Assembly (NCBI GenBank): GCA_905200265.1
Contig: CAJKJS010000058.1
Location: forward strand, 1 to 7,955
Origin: an uncultured Oscillospiraceae bacterium
GTDB lineage: Bacteria; Bacillota; Clostridia; Oscillospirales; Acutalibacteraceae
Reading direction: 5' to 3'
DNA length: 7,955 bases
The notes beneath the pieces are model-generated. The model was not told the origin of the DNA. It saw only the letters and a list, made by a program, of their open reading frames with translations, and searched no databases. The position numbers and the translations under genes are program-made. Of this stretch, positions 1 through 6,541 are shown piece after piece. The number at the start of each line of letters is the position of its first letter. Position 1 is the first letter of the stretch.

Positions 1-1093
1 GGGAAATTAGACGATCAAAATGCTTTTCGGCATTGGGGAAATCCCCTTCCTTAAACCCGAAAGTATCGCGGTAAATGCTCATCAGGTGCACCGGAATAAA
101 GTGCACGCTGGTGCCCACATTGCGGGCATTGAGTTCTTCGATAAAGCGGTCGCGGTCAATGGTCAGAAATTCGGGCCGGATGCGCAGCACATACAGGTGC
201 CAGCAGTGTTCGGCGTATTCGGGCACCACCGGCGGGTCACAGGCGTCAATTTTCGAGAATTCCTCCTGGTACAGCTTGGCAATGCGCAGCCGTGCTCTTT
301 GCATGTCTTCCAGCCGGTGCAGCTGCGTCAGACCCAAAGCGGCCTGGATATCAAACATATTGTACTTAAACCCGAATTCGCAGATATCGTACCGCCATTT
401 ACCACCCTTGGCGTACCGGTTCCAGGCGTTTTGGCTCATGCCCTGGCCGGATAGCACCCGGGCGCGATTGGCGATCTCTTCGTTGTCGGTGACCAGCATG
501 CCGCCGTCACCGGTGGCCAGGTTTTTGGTGGCATAAAAGCTGTAACTGGCCGTGTCGTGCAGTTTATGGCCGATCAGCCGGCCTTTATACCGGCTGCACA
601 GCGCGTGGGCCGCATCTTCCGAAACGAACAATCCATGCCGGTCCGCCAGGTCATACAGCTTATCCAGGTCGCACACCTGTCCGCTGTAGTGTACCGGCAC
701 AATGCCGCGGGTGCGCGGGGTAATCTTCTTCGCTACTTCATCGGGATCAATGCACCCGGTGGTGTAGTCGATATCGGCAAAAACCGGGGTGGCTCCGGCA
801 TGCACAATGGTGTTGGCCGTGCTGGCAAACGTCATAGGCGTGGTGATTACTTCATCACCGGGCTGCAAGTTTTGGGCCAGCAGAGCGACATGCAGCGCCG
901 CCGAGCAGGAGTTCATCGCTACGGCATAGCGGGCGCCCACATATTCGGCAAATTCTTTTTCAAATTGCATCGTGCGCGGCCCTTTCGCCAGCCATTTACT
1001 GCGCACAGTCTCGGCAACAGCTTCCACTTCTTGGTCGGTGATATCGGGCAAATTATAGGGAATAAACGTATCGCGGATCTGGAATGCACACAT
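1..1093 (-). CDS. DegT/DnrJ/EryC1/StrS family nucleotide-sugar aminotransferase, C-terminus cut by window edge
   Basis: PLP-dependent aminotransferase of the type that aminates a keto group on a nucleotide-linked hexose, usually C4 in the ArnB/PseC/PglE branch. I translated the minus strand by hand: 364 codons are open from the ATG at 1093-1091 to the window edge. Visible hallmarks are WLAKGPRTMQFEKEF near residues 34-48, GDEVITTPMTFASTANT at 79-95, the cofactor aspartate motif EDAAHA at 159-164, and the Schiff-base lysine K190 in FYATKNLATGDGG. The visible end (NAEKHFDRLIS) corresponds to a point about 25-35 residues before the C-terminus of ArnB-like proteins, so little is missing. The ATG is preceded by AAAGGAAG about 10 nt upstream. 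An in-frame GTG at 1102 lies too close to that site. The gene is divergent from the plus-strand operon and has its own strong promoter. Family certain; substrate unknown, because its dehydratase or other partner genes are outside the window. Confidence 0.93.
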   Translation of the reverse strand, partial: MCAFQIRDTFIPYNLPDITDQEVEAVAETVRSKWLAKGPRTMQFEKEFAEYVGARYAVAMNSCSAALHVALLAQNLQPGDEVITTPMTFASTANTIVHAGATPVFADIDYTTGCIDPDEVAKKITPRTRGIVPVHYSGQVCDLDKLYDLADRHGLFVSEDAAHALCSRYKGRLIGHKLHDTASYSFYATKNLATGDGGMLVTDNEEIANRARVLSGQGMSQNAWNRYAKGGKWRYDICEFGFKYNMFDIQAALGLTQLHRLEDMQRARLRIAKLYQEEFSKIDACDPPVVPEYAEHCWHLYVLRIRPEFLTIDRDRFIEELNARNVGTSVHFIPVHLMSIYRDTFGFKEGDFPNAEKHFDRLIS

Positions 1094-1140
1094 CGCGCTC
1101 ACTCTTCCTTTCGTAAAACGGGAGATGACAGATTTCGGGC

Positions 1141-1171
1141 CCATCCCCCGGATGGTGCCGACAAAAGCCGG
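1141..1171 (-). promoter_or_regulatory. Two back-to-back hairpins in the leader of the minus-strand aminotransferase
   Basis: Within the roughly 88-nt leader there are two adjacent inverted repeats. In the minus-strand RNA the first is CCGGC-UUUU-GUCGG (1171-1158, one G.U pair) and the second is CCAUCC-GGG-GGAUGG (1155-1141, six perfect pairs). No U-run follows, so they do not look like a terminator. They do not match any riboswitch class I can recall. They could stabilise the message, bind a protein, or have no role. Confidence 0.4.
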
Positions 1172-1187
1172 GCATAAACTTTTTTTC

Positions 1188-1216
1188 ATTGTAATACCAT
1201 GAAGATGGATTGTCAA
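1188..1216 (-). promoter_or_regulatory. Sigma-A-like promoter for the minus-strand aminotransferase
   Basis: Read on the minus strand, a perfect -35 box TTGACA (1216 to 1211) is followed by a 17-nt spacer and a -10 box TACAAT (1193 to 1188), one mismatch from consensus. The predicted start lies near 1181, giving a leader of about 88 nt before the ATG at 1093. The -35 box occupies almost the same bases as the plus-strand -35 candidate. Confidence 0.8.
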
Positions 1217-1237
1217 CTTTCTGAAAATGTGTATACG
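1210..1237 (+). promoter_or_regulatory. Candidate promoter for the plus-strand operon
   Basis: TTGTCA (1210-1215, five of six matches to the -35 consensus), a 16-nt spacer, then TATACG (1232-1237, four of six matches to the -10 consensus). The predicted start near 1244 leaves only about 17 nt before the ATG at 1261, just enough for the AGAGGT ribosome-binding site at 1247-1252. It is weaker than the opposing minus-strand promoter, with which it shares the -35 region. Confidence 0.5.
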
Positions 1238-1260
1238 AGAAAGAAAAGAGGTCGTTTTAG

Positions 1261-1845
1261 ATGAGTCAACCACAGATCCATCCTACCGCCTGCATTGACC
1301 CAGGGGCGGAAATCGGGGAAAACACGAAAATCTGGCATTTTTGCCATGTGGGCGGCACCGCCCATATCGGAAAAAACTGTTCCCTGGGGCAAAACGTCTT
1401 TGTGGCCGGAGGCGCCAAAGTGGGCGACGGCAGCCGGATTCAGAATAATGTGGCCATTTATGAGGGGGTGGAGCTCAAAGAAAACGTATTTTGCGGGCCG
1501 GGAGTGATTTTTACCAATGTCCTTCGGCCCCGGGTGGCCTATCCGGCGGGTGGGCAATACCGCCGCACGGTAGTGGAAAGCGGCGCGACGTTGGGGGCCG
1601 GAACCGTATTGCTCAGTGGTATCCGTGTGGGGCGTGGGGCTATGACAGCCGCCGGCAGTATTATCACCCGCAGTGTGCCCGACCATGCTCTAATGGTGGG
1701 GTCGCCAGCCAAATTAAAAGGGTACGTATGTGCTTGCGGGGAAAAACTGGGCGACGACATGGTATGCCCGGCCTGCGGCAAAAAATACCGTCTGACCGTC
1801 GGGAAAAATGCGGAACCGGCGTGTGACAGAACAAAGGGGGCCTAA
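1261..1845 (+). CDS. wbpD: UDP-2-acetamido-3-amino-2,3-dideoxyglucuronate N-acetyltransferase (WbpD/WlbB family)
   Basis: Acetyl-CoA-dependent enzyme that acetylates the 3-amino group made by the aminotransferase encoded next door, giving UDP-GlcNAc3NAcA. The 194-residue protein is a left-handed beta-helix hexapeptide-repeat acyltransferase (repeats run from about residue 5 to 150). The stretch from IWHFCHV (24-30) through SLGQNVFV (41-48), the RIQNNVAIYEGV block (59-70), FCGPGVIFTNV (77-87), the QYRRTVV segment (99-105) and the ALMVGSPA motif (143-150) agrees closely with my recollection of P. aeruginosa WbpD. The C-terminal tail after residue 154 carries four cysteines (C157, C159, C169, C172) in a CxC-x9-CxxC pattern, resembling a small zinc ribbon. 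The start is ATG with AGAGGT 8 nt upstream. It is the first gene of the operon, three bases before the next gene, and cytosolic with no signal peptide. Confidence 0.93.
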   Translation: MSQPQIHPTACIDPGAEIGENTKIWHFCHVGGTAHIGKNCSLGQNVFVAGGAKVGDGSRIQNNVAIYEGVELKENVFCGPGVIFTNVLRPRVAYPAGGQYRRTVVESGATLGAGTVLLSGIRVGRGAMTAAGSIITRSVPDHALMVGSPAKLKGYVCACGEKLGDDMVCPACGKKYRLTVGKNAEPACDRTKGA

Positions 1846-1848
1846 TCG

Positions 1849-2988
1849 ATGGCAGAAAAACGGATTCCGCTTTTTAACCCGGTGCCGTTACCGCCCGGAT
1901 ACCGGAAAGAACTGGAAGAAGCTGTTTTACAGGTTCTTCGCAGTGGAACATACATTGGGGGGCCACAGGTAGAAGCACTGGAACTGGAACTAGCCGCCGC
2001 GGCTGGTATGCCATACTGTGCCGGGGTGTCAAACGGGACCGATGCCCTGTGGCTGTTGGGGGCTGCCCTGCATATTGGCCCCGGAGATGTGGTTTTTGTC
2101 CCGGCCTTCACTTTTTCGGCTACGGCGGAAGCCTTTGCCCTGCTGGGGGCAACGATTCAGTTTGTGGATGTAACGGAAGAAACGGCTACGCTGTGCCCCC
2201 ATTCTTTGGAACAAGTGGTGTCCCGGTGGGAACAAAAGAAAACCGGTACTCCCAAAGCCGTAATTGCGGTGGATCTTTTCGGGCATCCGGCAGATTATGA
2301 AACACTAATTCCGTTTTGCCGCGATCACCAATTACTGCTTTTGCGCGATGGCGCCCAAAGTTTTGGTTGTGAATGCCCACCGGAATGGGGGGCAGGTGCG
2401 CTACCCCGGTGCCTGAGCTTTTTCCCCACCAAACCTTTAGGGGGAGTAGGGGATGGCGGTGCGGTGCTCCTGCAGGATCGGGCGTGTTATGAAACCGTTT
2501 TATCTCTTCGGGAACACGGAAAGGGGAAAGACCGCTACCACACCGAGAGACTGGGGCGAAACGCACGGCTTGATGCGATTCAGGCGGCTGCTCTGCGGGT
2601 GAAACTGCGGCATTTCCGGGATGATTTACGGATGCGGGAACGGCTGGCGGTGCGCTATTCGCTGGCACTGGGACCGTATGTAGAGGTGCCAAAAGTGCAA
2701 AGCGGTTGTTTGTCTGCGTGGGCCCAGTATACCATCCGGTTGCGGGACGAAGCGGAGAGGGAAAGAGTACGGCAGGCACTTACTGAAAACGACATCGGCT
2801 GTGCCGTCTATTACCCGGTACCTTTACACAAACAACCCTGCTGGCACCGAGAAGAATCGCTGCCGGTGAGCGAAAAACTCAGCCGTTTGGTGCTCAGCCT
2901 ACCCATGGGGCCCCATGTGACCGATTGTCAGGCCGATGAAGTGTGTGATGTGATACGAAAAGCCGTGGCCAAAGGAGGCAAGCCATGA
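1849..2988 (+). CDS. wbpE: UDP-2-acetamido-2-deoxy-3-oxo-glucuronate aminotransferase (WbpE/WlbC family)
   Basis: PLP-dependent DegT-family aminotransferase that converts the 3-keto sugar from the Gfo/Idh dehydrogenase into UDP-GlcNAc3NH2A, with glutamate as the usual amino donor. The 379-residue protein has the WbpE pattern throughout: the SGTYIGGPQVEALE segment (32-45), SNGTDAL (61-67), GPGDVVFVPAFTFSATAE (77-94), the cofactor-binding motif DGAQSFG (167-173), and K195 as the Schiff-base lysine in SFFPTKPLGGVGDGGA. It also has the REHGKGKDRYH and LGRNARLDAIQAA segments, and YYPVPLHKQP near the C-terminus, all as in P. aeruginosa WbpE. The more common EDAAQ motif reads RDGAQ here, but the aspartate that contacts the pyridine nitrogen is kept. 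A purine-rich AAAGGGGG site about 9 nt upstream supports the ATG. Its stop overlaps the next start (ATGA). Confidence 0.94.
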   Translation: MAEKRIPLFNPVPLPPGYRKELEEAVLQVLRSGTYIGGPQVEALELELAAAAGMPYCAGVSNGTDALWLLGAALHIGPGDVVFVPAFTFSATAEAFALLGATIQFVDVTEETATLCPHSLEQVVSRWEQKKTGTPKAVIAVDLFGHPADYETLIPFCRDHQLLLLRDGAQSFGCECPPEWGAGALPRCLSFFPTKPLGGVGDGGAVLLQDRACYETVLSLREHGKGKDRYHTERLGRNARLDAIQAAALRVKLRHFRDDLRMRERLAVRYSLALGPYVEVPKVQSGCLSAWAQYTIRLRDEAERERVRQALTENDIGCAVYYPVPLHKQPCWHREESLPVSEKLSRLVLSLPMGPHVTDCQADEVCDVIRKAVAKGGKP

Positions 2989-4298
2989 AGAAAAACCACG
3001 TCTTGTCGCAGAAAATCTGGAATCGTACAGCGGTGGTGGGGGTGATTGGGCTTGGCTATGTAGGGTTGCCGCTGGCCTGTGCCGCCGCCAAGGCCGGTTT
3101 TTCCGTGATGGGGTTTGACGTGCAGCCCGAAAAGGCCGCCAAAGTAAACCGGGGCGAAAGCTACATTGGCGATGTGGATCACAACGAGCTAAAACAGGTA
3201 GTCAGCGATAAAAAACTAACGGCTACCAGTTGTTTTGATGAATTGCGCCGCACGGATATTGCGGTCATTTGTGTGCCAACCCCGCTAGACACCCATCACC
3301 AGCCCGACCTTTCCTATGTAAAGGGGAGTAGCGAAGATATTGCGCTGCGCCTGCACCGGGATATGCTGGTGATTTTGGAATCCACCACGTACCCCGGCAC
3401 GACCCAGGAACTGGTGTGCCCCATTCTGGAAAAATCCGGGCTGCGGGAAGGGGAGGACTTCTTTTTATCTTTCTCCCCGGAACGGGTCGACCCGGGGAAC
3501 AGCGTATACCATACCGACAATACACCCAAAGTGGTGGGTGGTATGGAAAAGGAATCCGGCAGGCTCACTTCGCTTTTTTACCGCCAGATTCTAAAAGGAG
3601 GCATCGTGTCGGTTTCCTCTCCCATGACCGCCGAAATGGAAAAATTGCTGGAAAACACTTACCGGCATGTGAACATTGCCCTGATTAACGAAATGAGCAT
3701 GCTATGCGACCGGATGGGTATCGATATTTGGGAAGTCATCCATGCGGCTTCGACGAAGCCCTACGGATTTCAGGCGTTCTACCCCGGGCCGGGGTTGGGA
3801 GGGCACTGTATTCCGTTAGATCCGTTTTACCTTTCCTGGAAAGCGAGGGAATACGGATTTCACACGCGGCTCATCGAAACGTCCGGCGAAATTAACGCCG
3901 GTATGCCGGGGTATGTGGTGGAACGGCTCAGCCGGGAACTGAATAAACGGGGAAAACCGGTGAAGGGATGCCGCATTCTGCTATTGGGGATGAGTTATAA
4001 AGCCGACATTGGCGATACGCGGGAAAGCCCGTCCTTAAAAGTATGGCAATTACTTAAACAGGCGGGGGCGGAGCTTTGCTACTACGATCCCTACGTACCA
4101 TCGGTAGTAATCGGAGGGGAAACCGTAACCGGGCTGAAAGCGTGTACGCCGCAAGACCTGGCGGCACTGGATGCAGCGGTATTGTGTACAGCTCATCGCT
4201 GTTTTGATGGAGACATGATTTGCCGGTACTGTCCGCTGGTATTTGATACACGCAACGGGTTTGCCGGTATCCATAGTAAACAGAAAATTTGCCTGTGA
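2985..4298 (+). CDS. wbpA: UDP-N-acetylglucosamine 6-dehydrogenase (WbpA type, UDP-glucose/GDP-mannose dehydrogenase family)
   Basis: NAD-dependent, two-step oxidation of C6 of UDP-GlcNAc to UDP-GlcNAcA, the entry reaction of the pathway. The 437-residue protein has the complete three-domain layout. There is an N-terminal Rossmann motif VIGLGYVGLPLA (20-31), then RGESYI (56-61), VICVPTPLD (94-102), LESTTYPGTT (131-140) and FSPERVDPGN (163-172). The central domain carries EMEKLLENTYRHVNIALINE (217-236). The catalytic cysteine C275 lies in GPGLGGHCIPLDPFYL. The C-terminal domain has LLLGMSYKADIGDTRESPS (332-350) and YYDPYVP (366-372). STKPYGF (256-262) and SWKAREYG (284-291) favour the WbpA group over plain UDP-glucose dehydrogenase. 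UDP-ManNAc dehydrogenase (WecC) is the alternative on sequence alone; the neighbours favour UDP-GlcNAc. AAAGGAGG at 2971-2978 precedes the start, which overlaps the previous stop (ATGA), implying translational coupling. Confidence 0.93.
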   Translation: MKKNHVLSQKIWNRTAVVGVIGLGYVGLPLACAAAKAGFSVMGFDVQPEKAAKVNRGESYIGDVDHNELKQVVSDKKLTATSCFDELRRTDIAVICVPTPLDTHHQPDLSYVKGSSEDIALRLHRDMLVILESTTYPGTTQELVCPILEKSGLREGEDFFLSFSPERVDPGNSVYHTDNTPKVVGGMEKESGRLTSLFYRQILKGGIVSVSSPMTAEMEKLLENTYRHVNIALINEMSMLCDRMGIDIWEVIHAASTKPYGFQAFYPGPGLGGHCIPLDPFYLSWKAREYGFHTRLIETSGEINAGMPGYVVERLSRELNKRGKPVKGCRILLLGMSYKADIGDTRESPSLKVWQLLKQAGAELCYYDPYVPSVVIGGETVTGLKACTPQDLAALDAAVLCTAHRCFDGDMICRYCPLVFDTRNGFAGIHSKQKICL

Positions 4299-4310
4299 AT
4301 GGAAGAAAAA

Positions 4311-4319
4311 GAGGAGGGG
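4311..4319 (+). promoter_or_regulatory. Strong Shine-Dalgarno site that decides a TTG start
   Basis: GAGGAGGGG lies 6 nt before the TTG at 4326. The in-frame ATG at 4299, directly after the preceding stop, has no purine-rich site upstream. If that ATG were used, the site would sit inside the coding sequence. Placement favours initiation at 4326. Confidence 0.75.
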
Positions 4320-4325
4320 AAATCT

Positions 4326-5429
4326 TTGCGGGTATGCCGGTGTTTTTTGGTAGGGTGCGGGCGGATCAGCCGCCGGCATATAAAGGCCATTGCGGAAAAC
4401 CGCAATGAGGTCGAATTAGTGGGCGTGTCGGATTTGCAAATTTTGCGTGCAAAAGAGGTACAGGATGAATGCCGGGCCCTTGGGTTGCCGCCGCCCAGGT
4501 TATTTGGGGCGTTTGACCCGGCTATGCTGCGGGCCACGCAAAGCGATTTCTGTGTGATTGCTACTCCCAGCGGGTTGCATGCCGGTATGGCACAAAATGT
4601 ACTGCGTGCCGGTTTTTCCGTACTGGTCGAAAAACCCATGGCGCTGAGCAGCCGGGGAGCCCTTGTGATGATCGAAGAAGCGGAAAGGCGGGGCCTTATT
4701 TTGGGCGTATGCCATCAAAACCGCTTTAATCCCGCCGTGATGGCGGCGTATACAGCCATGCAGCAAGGAGATTTCGGGGATGTCTATCATCTGGAAGGGC
4801 AAATGTGGTGGAACCGGGACCCGGCTTATTATAAGCAGGCCCCCTGGCGGGGAACGTACCGTATGGACGGCGGGGTTTTGATGAATCAGGGGATTCATAT
4901 GGCCGATTTACTGTGCTGGTTTGCCGGTAGCGAGCTTGTGGAGGTACAGGGCATGGTACACCGGTATGCTCGGCCCATCGAAGCCGAAGATTTCGGCGCT
5001 GCGCTATTGCGTTTTGCCGACGGAAAAATGGCAGTTTTTTCCGGAACGGCGTTGGTATATCCACAAAATCTTTCGGAAACACTGGCTTTGTTTGGCAGCG
5101 AAGGCTGTGCCGTGATTGGCGGTACAGCCGTTGACCGGGTACAAACCTGGCACAGCCAAAAAGACCCACCGGTCCTATCTCAGCCGGATGTACAAAAACC
5201 GGCCGCCGATATTTATGGGAACGGCCATACCCCGCTGTACCGCGATTTTGTGCGGGCCCTGCGGGAAAAAGGGCGTCCCCTTGTGGACGGAGCCGCCGGT
5301 TTTCGAAGTATGCAGACGGTTTTGGCGATTTATGCGTCTCACAAACGGGGCGAAAAGATTTTACTGCGGTCCTTCCGGTTTTCGGTGGACGAAATGCGCC
5401 GTGAAAAAGTGAAAGGCCGGGGACGGTGA
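4326..5429 (+). CDS. wbpB: Gfo/Idh/MocA-family oxidoreductase, likely UDP-N-acetylglucosaminuronate 3-dehydrogenase (WbpB/WlbA role)
   Basis: NAD-dependent oxidation of C3 of UDP-GlcNAcA to the 3-keto sugar used by the WbpE-like aminotransferase. From the TTG at 4326 the protein has 367 residues; the ATG at 4299 would add nine charged residues. The Rossmann fold opens at once with VGCGRISRRH (residues 9-18). The family motif EKP follows at 102-104, with K103 as the conserved active-site lysine. HQNRFNPAV (130-138), WRGTYRMDGG (174-183) and NQGIHMADLL (187-196, H191 the likely general acid/base) follow in the usual order. It differs from P. aeruginosa WbpB as I recall it: WbpB has about 316 residues and a GAAGYIAPRH N-terminus, so this is another Gfo/Idh subgroup. 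The specific reaction rests mainly on the four other pathway genes around it. It begins 27 nt after the preceding stop and ends 26 nt before the next start. Confidence 0.85.
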   Translation: MRVCRCFLVGCGRISRRHIKAIAENRNEVELVGVSDLQILRAKEVQDECRALGLPPPRLFGAFDPAMLRATQSDFCVIATPSGLHAGMAQNVLRAGFSVLVEKPMALSSRGALVMIEEAERRGLILGVCHQNRFNPAVMAAYTAMQQGDFGDVYHLEGQMWWNRDPAYYKQAPWRGTYRMDGGVLMNQGIHMADLLCWFAGSELVEVQGMVHRYARPIEAEDFGAALLRFADGKMAVFSGTALVYPQNLSETLALFGSEGCAVIGGTAVDRVQTWHSQKDPPVLSQPDVQKPAADIYGNGHTPLYRDFVRALREKGRPLVDGAAGFRSMQTVLAIYASHKRGEKILLRSFRFSVDEMRREKVKGRGR

Positions 5430-5442
5430 AAGTATGAAGAAA

Positions 5443-5448
5443 AGAGGA
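5443..5448 (+). promoter_or_regulatory. Ribosome-binding site for the epimerase TTG start
   Basis: AGAGGA sits 7 nt before the TTG at 5456. The nearby ATG at 5434 opens a different frame that encodes no recognisable protein, so the TTG is the start that yields the intact epimerase. Confidence 0.65.
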
Positions 5449-5455
5449 ACCTGTT

Positions 5456-6541
5456 TTGAAAAAGGCAGCGATACTTGCGGGGGCCAGACCCCAATTTATC
5501 AAGGCGGCGGCCCTGTACCGGGCTTTGCAGCCGGTGTGCCAGCCGGTACTGATTCACACCGGTCAACACACCGGCCGCCAGCTGTCGGACGTTTTTTTTG
5601 GGGAATTACAACTACCCCGACCCGACTGGACGCTAACACCTCACGGTCGAACGCCGGAAGAACGTCTGGGCGGCATGATCGGGCAGCTGATGCCCGTGCT
5701 GCAAAAAGAAAAGCCCGACTGTGTGCTGGTCATCGGTGATACGGATTCCACACTGGCCGGTGCCTTATGCGCCGCACGGGGCGGCTTTTTTCTGGTGCAT
5801 GTAGAAGCGGGCCTGCGCTGTGGGCGTACGGATATGCGCGAAGAACAGAACCGGGTGGTGGCGGATCATTTGGCCCAGCTATTGTTTTGCCCTACCAGAG
5901 AAGCGGTTGAACAAGCAACAAAAGAAGGGTTGGGAGAAAAAGCGGTGTATACCGGCGACCTTACCGTTTCCTGTGTGGCGCATGCGGTGCGAACCTTGCG
6001 GGAAACGGGAAAAGACCAGAGAATTCTCAGCCGGTACGGGGTGTTCCCTAAAAAATACCTGCTTTTTACCATGCACCGAGCTGAAAGCGAAGAAAATCAC
6101 GCACTTTCTCTGTTTCAAGCCATGGAAGAGGTGTGCCGGGTACCGATGCCGGTGCTGTTCCCGGTACACCCCCGCATGCAGCCGTATGTAAAGGAACTGA
6201 AAAGCCGGTTTGACTGCCGGGGGATTCGCTTTTTGCCGCCGGTACCGTATCATACGCTGCTTTCACTCCTTGTGCATGCCCGTTGCTGCTTGACCGATTC
6301 CGGCACACTGCAAAAAGAAAGCTGGTTGGTGCAAACGCCTTGTATCACGCTGCGCCGTGAAACCGAATGGCCCCAAACCCTAATCGGCGGCTGGAATCAA
6401 TTGTGTCCGCCTCCGTTTGGTAAGTTAGCGCAGAGGATTTTGACACCGGTACCGGAGAGAACGAGAGCAAAAGAATTTCTCAGTTCGGACGATGTAGAAG
6501 AACGGATGGCAAACGCCTTGCAGGAGGCACTTCGCGTATGA
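5456..6541 (+). CDS. wbpI: UDP-2,3-diacetamido-2,3-dideoxyglucuronate 2-epimerase (WbpI/WlbD family, non-hydrolysing)
   Basis: Inverts C2 of UDP-GlcNAc3NAcA to give UDP-ManNAc3NAcA, the last nucleotide-sugar step. The 361-residue protein belongs to the WecB/MnaA non-hydrolysing 2-epimerase fold (GT-B-like). The N-terminal loop reads AGARPQFIKAA (8-18). The Q where WecB has E in GTRPEAIK is a WbpI-type feature. Further motifs are HTGQH (34-38), GDTDSTLAG (94-102), VHVEAGLR (114-121) and REEQNR (128-133). TMHRAE (205-210), VHPRM (237-241), LTDSGTLQKE (279-288) and RRETEWPQT (300-308) complete the set. Likely catalytic acids by comparison with WecB are D95, E117 and E130, with H207 also conserved. 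The TEW motif again matches WbpI rather than WecB. The start is TTG with AGAGGA 7 nt upstream; the N-terminal methionine is read directly into the conserved first strand, so no longer start is needed. Its stop overlaps the glycosyltransferase start (ATGA). Confidence 0.92.
   Translation: MKKAAILAGARPQFIKAAALYRALQPVCQPVLIHTGQHTGRQLSDVFFGELQLPRPDWTLTPHGRTPEERLGGMIGQLMPVLQKEKPDCVLVIGDTDSTLAGALCAARGGFFLVHVEAGLRCGRTDMREEQNRVVADHLAQLLFCPTREAVEQATKEGLGEKAVYTGDLTVSCVAHAVRTLRETGKDQRILSRYGVFPKKYLLFTMHRAESEENHALSLFQAMEEVCRVPMPVLFPVHPRMQPYVKELKSRFDCRGIRFLPPVPYHTLLSLLVHARCCLTDSGTLQKESWLVQTPCITLRRETEWPQTLIGGWNQLCPPPFGKLAQRILTPVPERTRAKEFLSSDDVEERMANALQEALRV

Noticed and set aside
1054..1175. Short minus-strand upstream frame (about 40 codons) from an ATG in the leader, overlapping the aminotransferase start
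   Set aside because: No ribosome-binding site precedes it and the peptide has no regulatory look such as a run of one amino acid codon.
557..1177. Plus-strand open frame of 206 codons over the left gene
   Set aside because: It is antisense to the minus-strand aminotransferase, whose translation shows full family motifs. The plus frame has no recognisable domain.
2186..2779. Minus-strand open frame of 197 codons
   Set aside because: It is antisense to the WbpE-like aminotransferase and has no recognisable motif.
4726..5502. Minus-strand open frame of 258 codons
   Set aside because: It lies opposite the Gfo/Idh dehydrogenase and the start of the epimerase, both well supported, and its low-complexity translation rich in Pro, Arg and Ser is typical of a shadow frame.
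5434..5739. ATG-initiated 101-codon frame at the epimerase start
   Set aside because: It is in another frame from the epimerase and matches nothing. The TTG at 5456 gives the conserved N-terminus.
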